From: an uncultured Spartobacteria bacterium
GTDB lineage: Bacteria > Verrucomicrobiota > Verrucomicrobiia > Chthoniobacterales > Chthoniobacteraceae
Length of the DNA: 64,000 nucleotides
Reading direction: 5' to 3'
Assembly: GCA_903929475.1 (NCBI GenBank)
Contig: CAIYUV010000074.1
Span: 1-64,000 of the forward strand
Both the position numbers and the translations under genes were made by a program. The notes under the pieces are model-generated. The model was given only the letters and a program-made list of their open reading frames with translations. It was not told the DNA's origin and made no database searches. Shown here piece after piece: positions 1 to 8,644 of the stretch. Each line of letters begins with the position of its first letter. Position 1 is the stretch's first letter.

Positions 1-132
1 CAGGTCGTCTTCGAGCGAAAGGAAAAATTGCGCGCTGCCGGGCTGACCCTGGCGCGCTGCGCGACCGATGAGCTGGCGATCAATGCGCGAGGATTCGTGG
101 CGTTCGAGGCCGATGACGTGGAGGCCGCCTGC
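1..132 (-). CDS. SecA-like translocase/helicase motor, internal 44-residue fragment (partial)
   Basis: Read on the minus strand from 132 down to 1, the frame gives 44 residues matching the conserved helicase region II of Sec[19 protein letters not shown], then [14 protein letters not shown], then a segment ending FFLSLEDDL. In housekeeping SecA the middle motif is normally RQLRGRAGRQGDPG, so this is a divergent member. The gene continues past the left edge toward its C-terminus. Its N-terminal part should lie at positions above 132, but similarity stops abruptly there. The frame then runs through a few unrelated codons into a stop at about 159-161, and the plus strand becomes a histidine kinase. 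The gene is therefore truncated by a junction, not just by the window edge. Family assignment is strong; whether it is the housekeeping or an accessory SecA cannot be told from 44 residues. Confidence 0.85.
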
Positions 133-151
133 GCGTTCGCTCGCAGGCGGC
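124..151. repeat. Perfect 10-bp inverted repeat at the SecA/kinase junction
   Basis: GCCGCCTGCG (124-133) and CGCAGGCGGC (142-151) are exact reverse complements around an 8-base loop. The left arm is the Ala-Gly-Gly of the SecA fragment read on the minus strand. The right arm is the Ala-Gly-Gly of the kinase H-box read on the plus strand. Two unrelated genes are thus joined head to head exactly where they share a short inverted match. Confidence 0.9.
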
Positions 152-1270
152 ATCGCTCATGATTTCAACAACATCCTCGTCGGCATCATCGGCTACGCGG
201 AACTCGCCCGCGCGCGACTGCCCTCCGCGCATCCCGTCGGCGACGATCTCTCCCACGTCCTCAGCGCGGCGAATCGAGCGCGCGAACTCGTCCGGCAAAT
301 TCTCACCTTCTCCCGCAAGCGACCGCCGGAGAAACAAATCATCGCACTAGCGCCCATCGTTCGCGACACGCTCAAGCTCCTCCGGGCAACGTTGCCAGCC
401 GCCATCGAGATTCGCGCGGAGCTGGAGCCCGGCGTCGGCAGCATTTTTGCCGACCCCACGCAGCTCCATCAGGCGCTGTTGAATCTGGCGACGAACGGCG
501 CACACGCCATCGGCGGTGCGCCCGGTCGGCTCGTTGTTTCGCTCGAGGAAATGGTCGCGACACCAGCGCTGCTCGAAGCACATCCTTGTCTCGCCAACGG
601 ACGCTGGGCCTGCCTTAGCGTGGCTGACACTGGACGCGGCATGGACGCCGAGACGCTCCAGCACGTATTCGAGCCGTTCTTTACCACCAAGGATTTGGGC
701 GAAGGAACAGGCATCGGTCTCGCTGTCGTTCACGGCATCATCGAGGCGCACAGCGGAATCATCAGCGTCGAGAGCGCGCTCGGCAGCGGTTCTACATTTC
801 GCATTTTTCTCCCGCTCGCCAGCGAGCCAGTCGGTCCTCCTCCGCGTGAAGAAAATACGCCCGAGGGTAACGGACGGCACGTCCTCGTCGTGGATGATGA
901 AGCGATGGTCTGCGAAGTCGCGCGCACATTTCTCGAAGAACTGGGCTACCAAATCACCACCTGTCAGAGCCCGGAGCGTGCGCTCGAAGAATTCACCGCC
1001 GCGCCTGCTAAATACGGCGCCCTCCTCACGGATCTAAACATGCCGCACCTCAATGGTCTCGAACTCATCCGCCGTATTCGCGCCAACTGCAATGTAGGCG
1101 CTGCGCTGCCTTGCGTTCTTTTCACCGGCTTTGTCGGCAGTGCCGCGACCGAGCAGGAAGCCATGGAACTCGGACTCCGCGAAATCCTCAACAAACCTTT
1201 CACGCGCCACAGCCTCGGCCTCGCCATCCACCGCGCAATCATAGGCGCACCCGGTGCGTTGAACGTTTAG
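137..1270 (+). CDS. Hybrid sensor histidine kinase, C-terminal part (5' truncated at junction)
   Basis: Recognisable kinase sequence starts at 137 with [14 protein letters not shown], the H-box of the HisKA family carrying the phospho-accepting His. It continues through an HATPase_c domain (DTGRGMD, then [18 protein letters not shown]) and ends with a receiver domain ([11 protein letters not shown], with the acceptor Asp in LLTDLNMP). Family members normally have PAS or other sensor domains before the H-box; these are missing because upstream sequence switches to a reversed SecA fragment. The ATG at 68 opens the frame but translates that foreign sequence, so it is not accepted as a start. The stop overlaps the convergent protease gene by 4 bases. 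Expected role: autophosphorylation and phosphotransfer in a two-component pathway; the signal is unknown. Confidence 0.85.
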   Translation, partial: SLAGGIAHDFNNILVGIIGYAELARARLPSAHPVGDDLSHVLSAANRARELVRQILTFSRKRPPEKQIIALAPIVRDTLKLLRATLPAAIEIRAELEPGVGSIFADPTQLHQALLNLATNGAHAIGGAPGRLVVSLEEMVATPALLEAHPCLANGRWACLSVADTGRGMDAETLQHVFEPFFTTKDLGEGTGIGLAVVHGIIEAHSGIISVESALGSGSTFRIFLPLASEPVGPPPREENTPEGNGRHVLVVDDEAMVCEVARTFLEELGYQITTCQSPERALEEFTAAPAKYGALLTDLNMPHLNGLELIRRIRANCNVGAALPCVLFTGFVGSAATEQEAMELGLREILNKPFTRHSLGLAIHRAIIGAPGALNV

Positions 1271-4200
1271 CGAGAAAAGCGCAGGCGGATGAATTGCTTC
1301 TCTCTGATTGCGCCTATGAAAAGAACGCGGGCGCGGAGCGTTTGAACCGCTCCGTCTGCAACCAGTTCGAGTGTAAGCGGATTCCACGTTAGGAAATCGG
1401 TGGAACTCTCGGCGGAATAGATCACATCCGGGAGCGCCTTGGGGCGGGTGAACGTGAGCGTGAGGCCGGCGTCGTCAAGTGCGGAGGAAAGGTCTGGAGT
1501 TGAATTACGCGGGTCGGTGCCCAATGCGTATTCGGCGAGATTCGACCAACCGTCGCCGTCGGGATCGGCCATGTCATCCGCGAGTCCGGCCGTGATTTCC
1601 GCCGGGGTAAAATATTGAGCGCGCCAGCTTGCGAGCGTTTGTCCGGCGATGACGAGTGTGCCGGATGCGCTGCCCGAGTAGTTGGTGTCGTTGATTGCAG
1701 CCACGACTGCGTAGCTGCCGAAATCCACGGGTGCTGTGGCAAAGCCATCGTAGGTGAAATTGACCGTGAGATTCGATGGTGTTGTCGAGGCGGTGGCGGA
1801 TTTTTGGTTGCCGTCGTAAGTCTGCGCGAGGCTGGCGAGCGTCACGGATGCTGTGGCTTTGGAGACGACGAAAGTGCCGCTGGCGGAGCCGGTGTAGTTT
1901 GCATCGTTGTTGGTGCCGACCACTGCGTAGCTTCCGGCGTTCGTGGGTGCGGTGGTGGAGCCGTCGTAGGTAAATGTGACTGCGAGTCCCGATGGAGATG
2001 TTGTGGCGGTGGCGGATTTTTGTGTGCCGCTGTAAGTCTGTGAGAGGCTGCCGAGCGTTACGGTGGCTGCGGCCTTTGTCACCGTCACATTCGCAGTGCC
2101 AGTGATGCTTCCGCTCGTGGCTGTGATGTTGAACGGCCCGCCGACAGCGTTTGCTGTGAATGTTCCATCTGCAGCGATGCTGCCACCGCCGTTCGTGCTC
2201 CATGTCACGTCTGGTTGTGCGGCGAGTGCCGCGCCAAATTGATCCAGCACACTCGCCGTGAAAATTTGCGTTTCACCATAAACCTTGCTGACACTCGACG
2301 GTGTCACTGTGATGCCTGCGGGCGTCTGTTGCACCACGACGTCCACGCTGCTCGTAGCCGTGAGGCCCTCGGCGTCGCGCACTGTGACCGTAAAAGTGTA
2401 GGAACCGGCGGCGGTGAATGTCGCGGTGGTTGTCTTCGCGATATTGTTTCCGTTTTCGCTGAATGAAACGGGCGTCTGAAATGTGCCGCCAGTGTAGGAC
2501 CATGTGTAAGTCAGGGCCGGTTCGCCTGCGTCATCGCTCGCCGTGACGCTGAGGTTGCTGCTCAGCCCGGTCACGGTCGCAGACGTGGCGCTCGCGGCGT
2601 TGACGATGGCCGGGGCCAGATTCGACGAAGGTATGACGGCAGCCAGCGCCGCGTCATCCACATACCAGCCCGTGCTTGCGGTGGTGGAGTTTGTCGCAAG
2701 CCGCCAGCGAATGCGCAGCGTGTTGCCGGCATATTTCGCCGTGTCCGTGAGGTTCACCGCGACTTGTGTGAAGCTGCCACCGTCGCCAGTCCACGCCTGC
2801 CTGCCGTTGAGTGGATTGCTTCCGGAGCTGATCGCGGAATTGTATCCGCCTGACGCAAAGCTTGCACCGGAGCCGCTCGCCAGCACGTCGAACCACGCGC
2901 CGTTGTTCACGGAAAATTCAAGCACTCCGGCGTCCTTCGTATTTTGCAAATTGTAGTAATGCCAGAATGTGAGTTGGAGGTTCGTCGCGGCTGCCGGGAT
3001 GGAAATCGAAGGCGAGTAGAGGTCGTCTATATTTGCGCCCGCCTGAGCCGCAGCGAAGAACGAGTGTGTCGCCGAGTGGCTTTGCGCAGTGCTCAACGTC
3101 CAGTTGTCCGTGGTGTAGGGCGAGGTCGCGCTGTGCGTCCAGCCAGTCGCGCCGCTTTCGAGAGTATCCTGCCACGCGGGGCCGACGATGGAGAATGCGT
3201 TCTGCAGGCTGACAGTCTGGCCGTCAGGATTGGTCACCACGGCATTCCACAAGCCTGCAGCCATTCCAGAAGTGTTGATTCGGAATTTGACGGAATTGCC
3301 GATGACCTCCTGCCCGGTTCCCGCCACGTCGGACTGCCCCGCCTTTGTCAGCTTCACGTTTGCACCGAGGAGAAAATTTGCCCCGACCAGCGTGAGTGTC
3401 GTGGTTCCAGTTCCGGTGTTTGGTGCGAGCGACGATGCCGTTGGAGCCGCCGCGACCGCGCTGGTGGCGCCTCCGCTGATGATGAGCGAAAATTTTTGCG
3501 AGCCGTTGGTGAGCGTGCCGGAAAATGTCACGACCGCCGTGTAGTTTCCTGCGGCGGGCGGCGAGGCGATGAACACCTGTTCGACGTTATCGGTGTTGTT
3601 CACGCCAGTGGTTGCGGGCGCGGAGAGGTTCGCGTTTGTCCACGTGCCCACGTAGGGCATTACCCACGGCTGGTGTAATGTGCCTGCTGGGCCGTTGATT
3701 TTTAAATCGAGATTGTTCACCAGCTCCTCCGTGCGTGAATCACTCGCCGTCACAGCCGTGCCCGCCGGGTCTGTCCAGCACAGCGTTGCGCGGATCGGAC
3801 TACTGCCGTCCCACGCAAAAGTGTAGCTGCGCGAGACCGCCGTAGTAATGACTTGATCCTCGATGATGCGTCGTGTGCCGGGGCTGTCCTTGTAGGCCTG
3901 CGCGAGATCCGCCGCCGCCTTCACGTTGATGAGCCCCCAGCCATTTTGATAATCCGGCCCCGGCGTGCCGAGGTCGTCCGCAGTCTGAATGAGCAGCGCC
4001 TTCAGCGTGCTCGCGCGCATCGCGTGGCCGGGGAAAAGATGATCCCACCATTGCACGAGCAGCGCCGCCGAACCCGTCGCGTTTGGCGCGGCCATGCTCG
4101 TTCCGCTGTAGGTGGCATAGGCCGAATTGCTCGTCGCGATTGAGGAGTAGAGGTTGTCGCCGTTCGCCACGAGATCGGGTTTGATGCGTCCGTCGTCCGT

Positions 4201-5331
4201 GGGGCCCCACGAGGAAAAATACGACATCGTTCCGTTCGCGGGTGCCCGCACGCCACCGCTCACGGCATCGGCCACGGCACCGATGGAAAGGACGTTCTTC
4301 GCCACGGCGTCCGCCGACATTGTATCGTAGCCATTGCCTTTATAGACGCCGTCGCCCGCCGGGTGCGAAGCCGGATTGTAGCTCACAGCGCTGGTGCCGC
4401 CCGCCGTCAGCGAAACCGGATCACCGGTCGAAGGATTGTCAGCGCGGTCATTCCCGGCGCTGCGCACTACGAGATAATACGGCAGACTGAATGCCAGCGA
4501 ATCGTCGTCCCGCGCATTCGTGTCGTATTTTCCAAAATCCTGCTCCGTTCCGGCGCTGTTCGTGCCCGTGCCCCACCAGTCCCACATCGGCGACGCTTTT
4601 CCCGTGTAGTTCCACCCCTCGATGAATCCGTAGCTGTGGTTGCTCAGGTAAATTTTTCCCGCTTCCCCCGGATACGACGCCCCCCGCGCCGTCATCTCGC
4701 TTTTGTCGTTCGTCCATTCGTAGGAGTCCACCAGCACCGAAGGAGCCATCCCCTTCGCCGCCGCCACCACGCCAGCAGCGGCAATCGTCCCGCCTACGTG
4801 GGTCGAGTGATCCGCCGCCGCCGCCCCGTCTTTTGCCGTCACGCGTCCTCCGAATTCCTGATGCGTCGTGCGCGCCGACCCTGCATCCCATTCGCCCACC
4901 GTCACGCCCGTCCCGTTCATCGAATACGGCGCTGCTTGCAAAAGATTCGCGCCCGTCGAGATCGCCGCGTTCACATTGTGCGTCGTAAAATACACTGGCC
5001 TGTTGCCGATGAAATCCATCAGTTCCACCGTGCGCCCGTTCCTCAGCAGATGGCGCGTCGGCAGGCCGAGCTGCTTCGCCTTTGCCTGCGCCGCCTGCCT
5101 GTGCTGATCCCGCTGTGCGCGTGCCTTTGCCACCACCGCCGCGCGTTGAGCCGGATCTTTCATATCCACTCCCGGCGCGTTAAGCCAGTCCGACAATGTC
5201 TCCTGCGCCGCAAGACCGCGCACGAGGCCGAGCGCGATTGCGGACTGAATTAGGAATGTTCGGAGGAATTTCAAGCCGCCCAAAATGCGTAAAAACCGCG
5301 CTACCGCAAGCACTCGCGGGTGACGCCCCAT
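1267..5331 (-). CDS. Very large secreted subtilisin-like (S8) serine protease with MBG repeats
   Basis: 1354 residues. The N-terminus has basic residues, a hydrophobic stretch at about 24-40 and GLAAQ, consistent with a signal peptide. The S8 catalytic domain spans about 130-480: Asp149 (GEWDAG), His175 (DHSTHVGG), oxyanion Asn294 (SAGND) and Ser412 (SGTSMAAP). All four key residues are present, so it should be active. A P-domain/IPT-like beta region follows, then a jellyroll-like region (about 720-900), a PKD-like domain, a bacterial Ig-like domain and two tandem MBG domains. The C-terminus has DPDGDGWSNLAEYALGTDP, a module frequent on exported Verrucomicrobiota proteins, here without a visible membrane anchor. 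Likely an extracellular or surface protease. It stands alone between two sensor kinases and converges on the upstream kinase fragment. Confidence 0.9.
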   Translation of the reverse strand: MGRHPRVLAVARFLRILGGLKFLRTFLIQSAIALGLVRGLAAQETLSDWLNAPGVDMKDPAQRAAVVAKARAQRDQHRQAAQAKAKQLGLPTRHLLRNGRTVELMDFIGNRPVYFTTHNVNAAISTGANLLQAAPYSMNGTGVTVGEWDAGSARTTHQEFGGRVTAKDGAAAADHSTHVGGTIAAAGVVAAAKGMAPSVLVDSYEWTNDKSEMTARGASYPGEAGKIYLSNHSYGFIEGWNYTGKASPMWDWWGTGTNSAGTEQDFGKYDTNARDDDSLAFSLPYYLVVRSAGNDRADNPSTGDPVSLTAGGTSAVSYNPASHPAGDGVYKGNGYDTMSADAVAKNVLSIGAVADAVSGGVRAPANGTMSYFSSWGPTDDGRIKPDLVANGDNLYSSIATSNSAYATYSGTSMAAPNATGSAALLVQWWDHLFPGHAMRASTLKALLIQTADDLGTPGPDYQNGWGLINVKAAADLAQAYKDSPGTRRIIEDQVITTAVSRSYTFAWDGSSPIRATLCWTDPAGTAVTASDSRTEELVNNLDLKINGPAGTLHQPWVMPYVGTWTNANLSAPATTGVNNTDNVEQVFIASPPAAGNYTAVVTFSGTLTNGSQKFSLIISGGATSAVAAAPTASSLAPNTGTGTTTLTLVGANFLLGANVKLTKAGQSDVAGTGQEVIGNSVKFRINTSGMAAGLWNAVVTNPDGQTVSLQNAFSIVGPAWQDTLESGATGWTHSATSPYTTDNWTLSTAQSHSATHSFFAAAQAGANIDDLYSPSISIPAAATNLQLTFWHYYNLQNTKDAGVLEFSVNNGAWFDVLASGSGASFASGGYNSAISSGSNPLNGRQAWTGDGGSFTQVAVNLTDTAKYAGNTLRIRWRLATNSTTASTGWYVDDAALAAVIPSSNLAPAIVNAASATSATVTGLSSNLSVTASDDAGEPALTYTWSYTGGTFQTPVSFSENGNNIAKTTTATFTAAGSYTFTVTVRDAEGLTATSSVDVVVQQTPAGITVTPSSVSKVYGETQIFTASVLDQFGAALAAQPDVTWSTNGGGSIAADGTFTANAVGGPFNITATSGSITGTANVTVTKAAATVTLGSLSQTYSGTQKSATATTSPSGLAVTFTYDGSTTAPTNAGSYAVVGTNNDANYTGSASGTFVVSKATASVTLASLAQTYDGNQKSATASTTPSNLTVNFTYDGFATAPVDFGSYAVVAAINDTNYSGSASGTLVIAGQTLASWRAQYFTPAEITAGLADDMADPDGDGWSNLAEYALGTDPRNSTPDLSSALDDAGLTLTFTRPKALPDVIYSAESSTDFLTWNPLTLELVADGAVQTLRARVLFIGAIREKQFIRLRFSR
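1648..2080 (-). repeat. Two tandem MBG-domain repeats inside the S8 protease gene
   Basis: Two copies of about 213 bp encode consecutive domains with the shared words SL(S/A)QTY(S/D)G, QKSATA, FTYDG, GSYAVV and NYTGSASGT / NYSGSASGT. These match the MBG ('mostly bacterial glycine-rich surface') beta-sandwich family found in giant exported proteins. The copies are similar in DNA as well as protein, which implies a fairly recent duplication or ongoing copy-number change. Confidence 0.75.
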
Positions 5332-5410
5332 TCATGCGTCATGTTAACCGCACGCTTGATTAGCAGGCATCGGGCAACGGCGTCCTGGGATGTAAATACG
5401 CCGGGCGATT

Positions 5411-8400
5411 TTACGCTTGGGAAAGAACTTCCTTCAAAACTTTGAGCAGCGTCTCCGCCGTGTAGGGCTTGGGGAGGAAATGCTTCACGCCGAGGCTGGC
5501 GATCTGGCTGTTGGCCGAGAGGCCGCTCGCCGCGATGATGCGCACCGAGGGGTCGAGCTTCATTAGGACATGGATGGTCGCGAGGCCGTCCATCACCGGC
5601 ATGGTCATGTCCGTCAGCACGACGGCGATTTCGGCTTTGCGGGTTGCATAGATGGCGACGGCCTCCGAGCCGTCGGCTGCGAGGAGAACGCGGTAGCCAA
5701 ATGTCTCGAGCGTTCGCTGTGTGATCAGGCGCACGGAGGCCTCGTCGTCCACGACGAGGATCAGTTCGCCGTGGCCGCGCGGAAGTTCGGCGGCGATTTC
5801 CGCAGCGGCGGCGGACGCCTCGGTCCGAGCGGGGAGATTGATGTGGAACTTCGTGCCCTTGCCCATCTCGCTGTAAACGCGCATGAAGCCGCCGTGGCTT
5901 TTGATGATCGCTAGCGAGGTGGAAAGCCCGAGACCGGTGCCCTTGCCCACTTCCTTTGTGGTGAAAAAGGGATCGAATATCTTCTCCAGGATTCCCGGCG
6001 GAATGCCGCTGCCGGTGTCCTCGACCTGGATGAAAACGTAAGGCCCTGGCTTGGCCTCGGGATTCAGGCGCGCGTAGTGCGCGTCGAGCATGAGGTTTTC
6101 CGCGGAGATGGTCAGCCTGCCGCCGTGCGGCATGGCGTCGCGCGCATTCACGCAGAGATTCATCAGCACCTGGTAGAGCTGCGTGGGATCGCCCACGACA
6201 GTCCAGAGGTCGTTCGGCAGCATCGTCCGCATCTCGATGCTCTTGAGAAAGGTGTCCCTCACGGTTTTTTCCATGTCCTGGACGAGGTGCCGGATTTGCA
6301 CCTCCATCCGCCGACCTTCGACGCCGCGGGCAAAGGACAGAACCTGCCGGACCATGTCGGCCCCGCGCTGCGCGCTGGTGCTCAGGATATCGAGAAGGTG
6401 CAGGCTCTCGGCATCGGGGAAACGCATCCTCAGCACCTCGATCGCCATCATGATTGGCGAAAGCACGTTGTTCAGATCATGCGCGATGCCGCCGGCCAGC
6501 GTGCCGATGCTCTCCATGCGCTGCGCCCGCAGGAACTGCAGCTCCAGCTTTTTCCGCTCGGTGAGATCGAGCACGAAGCAAAAGCCCTCCTGCGGACTGT
6601 CCTCATAATTTGCCGCACCGATGATGACGGGCACGTGGGTGCCATCCTTGCGGATGTATTCCTTCTCAAACGGCGGACAGACTCCCTTGGCGGCAACCTC
6701 CCTCAGGCAGCGCCGATCCTCTTCCGCGTAATCGGGCGGTGTCATCGCGATCCAATTCATGAGTCCCCCATCCAAATCCTCGCGGGTGTATCCGGTGAGT
6801 TGCAGGAAGACGTCGTTGGCCCCGGTGATCGCGCCGCTCGTATTCCAAAATATCACGCCCTGCGCGTTGGACTCCACCAGTCGGCGGAAGCGATCTTCGG
6901 CGCGCTTGCGCTCGGTGATGTCCCAATTGACGCCAATCATGCGTTTCGCGGAACCGTTGGATGCGTGCTTTACCAAGGCATGAGCCTCAATGTTGCGCAC
7001 CTCGCCGCCGGGCCAAATCACACGGAATTCGGCATGGAAACCATTCACGCTATTCACCGCGTCACGGATATCGGCCTCCGCCTGTGCGCGGTCTTCCGGG
7101 TGCAGACCATTCAGCCACGCATCGTAAGCGCCGCTGAAGTCATCTTCAAGGATGCCGTAAAGCCGATACATCTGCGCGTCCCAGACTAACTCGTTCGTCA
7201 CCACGTCCCAGTCCCAGATTCCCATGTGCGCCGATTTCGTGGCCAGCTCGAGACGCTCCCGGCTTTCCAGCATCAATGACTCCGTCTGCTTGCGCTCGCT
7301 GATGTTTTCGTGGGCTACAACCACCCGCACCGGCCCGTCGCCGCCAAAACGGGTGACCCGCACGATAAACCAGCGCTTTTCCACCGGGCTGTGGCAGGGG
7401 TATTCCAGATGAAATTCGTCGCTCTTCCGGGCCATGACTACACGGATGCCTTCGGCCACGGCTGCGCCCTCTTTGGAGAATTGGCCGGTGGCCGAATCGC
7501 AGACCTGCAGGTAGTTGTCGCCTACGCCGTGGCTGCTGCCCATAAAGCGGTTGTCGTCGGCAAAGCGACTCCACGCCGCGTTGACTTCGACGATGGTTCC
7601 GCGCTCATCAAGGATCGCGATGTGCGAGGAGAGCGCGTCGAGCGTGGAGCGCAGGAAACGCTTCGACTCCAGCAGTCTGGTTTCCGCGAGTTTACGCTTG
7701 GTGATGTCGCGGATGTTGCACTGGATCACCTTGCCGCCGCTGACCAGATAGACATTGCTCACGAACTCCACGTCTATCTTTCGCCCGTCGCTGGTTTCCA
7801 AGGGCAGATCCTCGTAGCGGACGTATTCCTTCTGCTGCAATTCCGCAAATTTGTCCTCGTTGGCCACGATATTCTTGAAAAAACCCAGATCCCAGATCGC
7901 CTTGCCTAGGAATTGTTCGTGCGAAAACCCGAGCAGCGTCTCCAAGAATGGATTCACATCCATCACCATCCCGTTCTCGGCATCGAGGATCAAAATGCCG
8001 TCTTGCGCCGTCTCGAAGAGCCGCCGGTAGCGCAGCTCCGAGGCACGCAGTTCCGTCTCCGTCCGCAGGCGCTCGGTGGTGTCAAGGATCGTGCTCAGGG
8101 TGAGCGTGCCTTCGGGCGTCTCAATCGGGTTCAGCCCGATCTCGACCGGCACCTCCGAGCCGTCCTTGCGCAGCGCGAAGAAATTGCGTCCATGGCCCAA
8201 CCGCCGCACTTCGACGTGCTCCGCATACTCTGAGCGATGACCTCTGTGTGCAGTGCGGAGCCGCACAGGCATCAGCATCTCGACAGGCTGCCCGACCATC
8301 TCCCCGGTGTCATAACCGAAAAGCTTTTCCGCGCGTGCATTCACAAGCAGGATGTGCCCCTGCGCATCCGCCAGCACGATGGCATCCGGCGTGGCCTCGA

Positions 8401-8464
8401 CGACGAGCTGGAAGATGTCGGCCACATCGCCAACTGGCATTTCGGATGTGATTGGATTAGACAT
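5411..8464 (-). CDS. Multi-PAS hybrid sensor histidine kinase with receiver domain
   Basis: 1017 residues with no signal peptide or membrane segment, so probably cytoplasmic. Five PAS domains follow in series at about 14-135, 140-265, 270-400, 405-525 and 530-650, with PAC-type ends such as DTTERLR, DITKRKLAE, NISERKQTE, DITERKRAE and DLTERKKLE. The kinase core has H-box [13 protein letters not shown] (His near 660) and ATP-binding boxes DTGSGIPPG and FDPFFTTKEVGKGTGLGLS. The C-terminal receiver has LILVVDDEASV with the acceptor Asp in LTDMTMP (near 950). It is a complete hybrid kinase of the same H-box subfamily as the truncated kinase at the left edge. No partner regulator or phosphotransfer protein is adjacent. 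Ligands of the PAS domains cannot be inferred. Confidence 0.93.
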   Translation of the reverse strand: MSNPITSEMPVGDVADIFQLVVEATPDAIVLADAQGHILLVNARAEKLFGYDTGEMVGQPVEMLMPVRLRTAHRGHRSEYAEHVEVRRLGHGRNFFALRKDGSEVPVEIGLNPIETPEGTLTLSTILDTTERLRTETELRASELRYRRLFETAQDGILILDAENGMVMDVNPFLETLLGFSHEQFLGKAIWDLGFFKNIVANEDKFAELQQKEYVRYEDLPLETSDGRKIDVEFVSNVYLVSGGKVIQCNIRDITKRKLAETRLLESKRFLRSTLDALSSHIAILDERGTIVEVNAAWSRFADDNRFMGSSHGVGDNYLQVCDSATGQFSKEGAAVAEGIRVVMARKSDEFHLEYPCHSPVEKRWFIVRVTRFGGDGPVRVVVAHENISERKQTESLMLESRERLELATKSAHMGIWDWDVVTNELVWDAQMYRLYGILEDDFSGAYDAWLNGLHPEDRAQAEADIRDAVNSVNGFHAEFRVIWPGGEVRNIEAHALVKHASNGSAKRMIGVNWDITERKRAEDRFRRLVESNAQGVIFWNTSGAITGANDVFLQLTGYTREDLDGGLMNWIAMTPPDYAEEDRRCLREVAAKGVCPPFEKEYIRKDGTHVPVIIGAANYEDSPQEGFCFVLDLTERKKLELQFLRAQRMESIGTLAGGIAHDLNNVLSPIMMAIEVLRMRFPDAESLHLLDILSTSAQRGADMVRQVLSFARGVEGRRMEVQIRHLVQDMEKTVRDTFLKSIEMRTMLPNDLWTVVGDPTQLYQVLMNLCVNARDAMPHGGRLTISAENLMLDAHYARLNPEAKPGPYVFIQVEDTGSGIPPGILEKIFDPFFTTKEVGKGTGLGLSTSLAIIKSHGGFMRVYSEMGKGTKFHINLPARTEASAAAAEIAAELPRGHGELILVVDDEASVRLITQRTLETFGYRVLLAADGSEAVAIYATRKAEIAVVLTDMTMPVMDGLATIHVLMKLDPSVRIIAASGLSANSQIASLGVKHFLPKPYTAETLLKVLKEVLSQA

Positions 8465-8644
8465 CTTTCATTGAGGTTTGCGGCATAGTGCCATCTTCTA
8501 CTTCGCGGCCCAATTATCCGGTGGATGTATCCAATTCATCTTCGTGTGGACTTTCAGTGAGCCTCCGATCCTCGCTGGCTGCGCGGGGCTTTACCTTTTG
8601 TGTTCGCCCGCTAGCCTGCGCGCCCTTTTTCAAAATACACGGCC
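8465..8644. other. Divergent intergenic region between the PAS kinase and alaS
   Basis: 180 bases hold the upstream regions of both divergent genes. No clear sigma-70 hexamer pair, Shine-Dalgarno sequence, T-box leader or other structured element was recognised. Confidence 0.5.

Noticed and set aside
68-136. N-terminal 23 codons of the open frame leading into the first kinase
   Set aside because: This is antisense of a SecA coding segment; kinase similarity begins only at 137.
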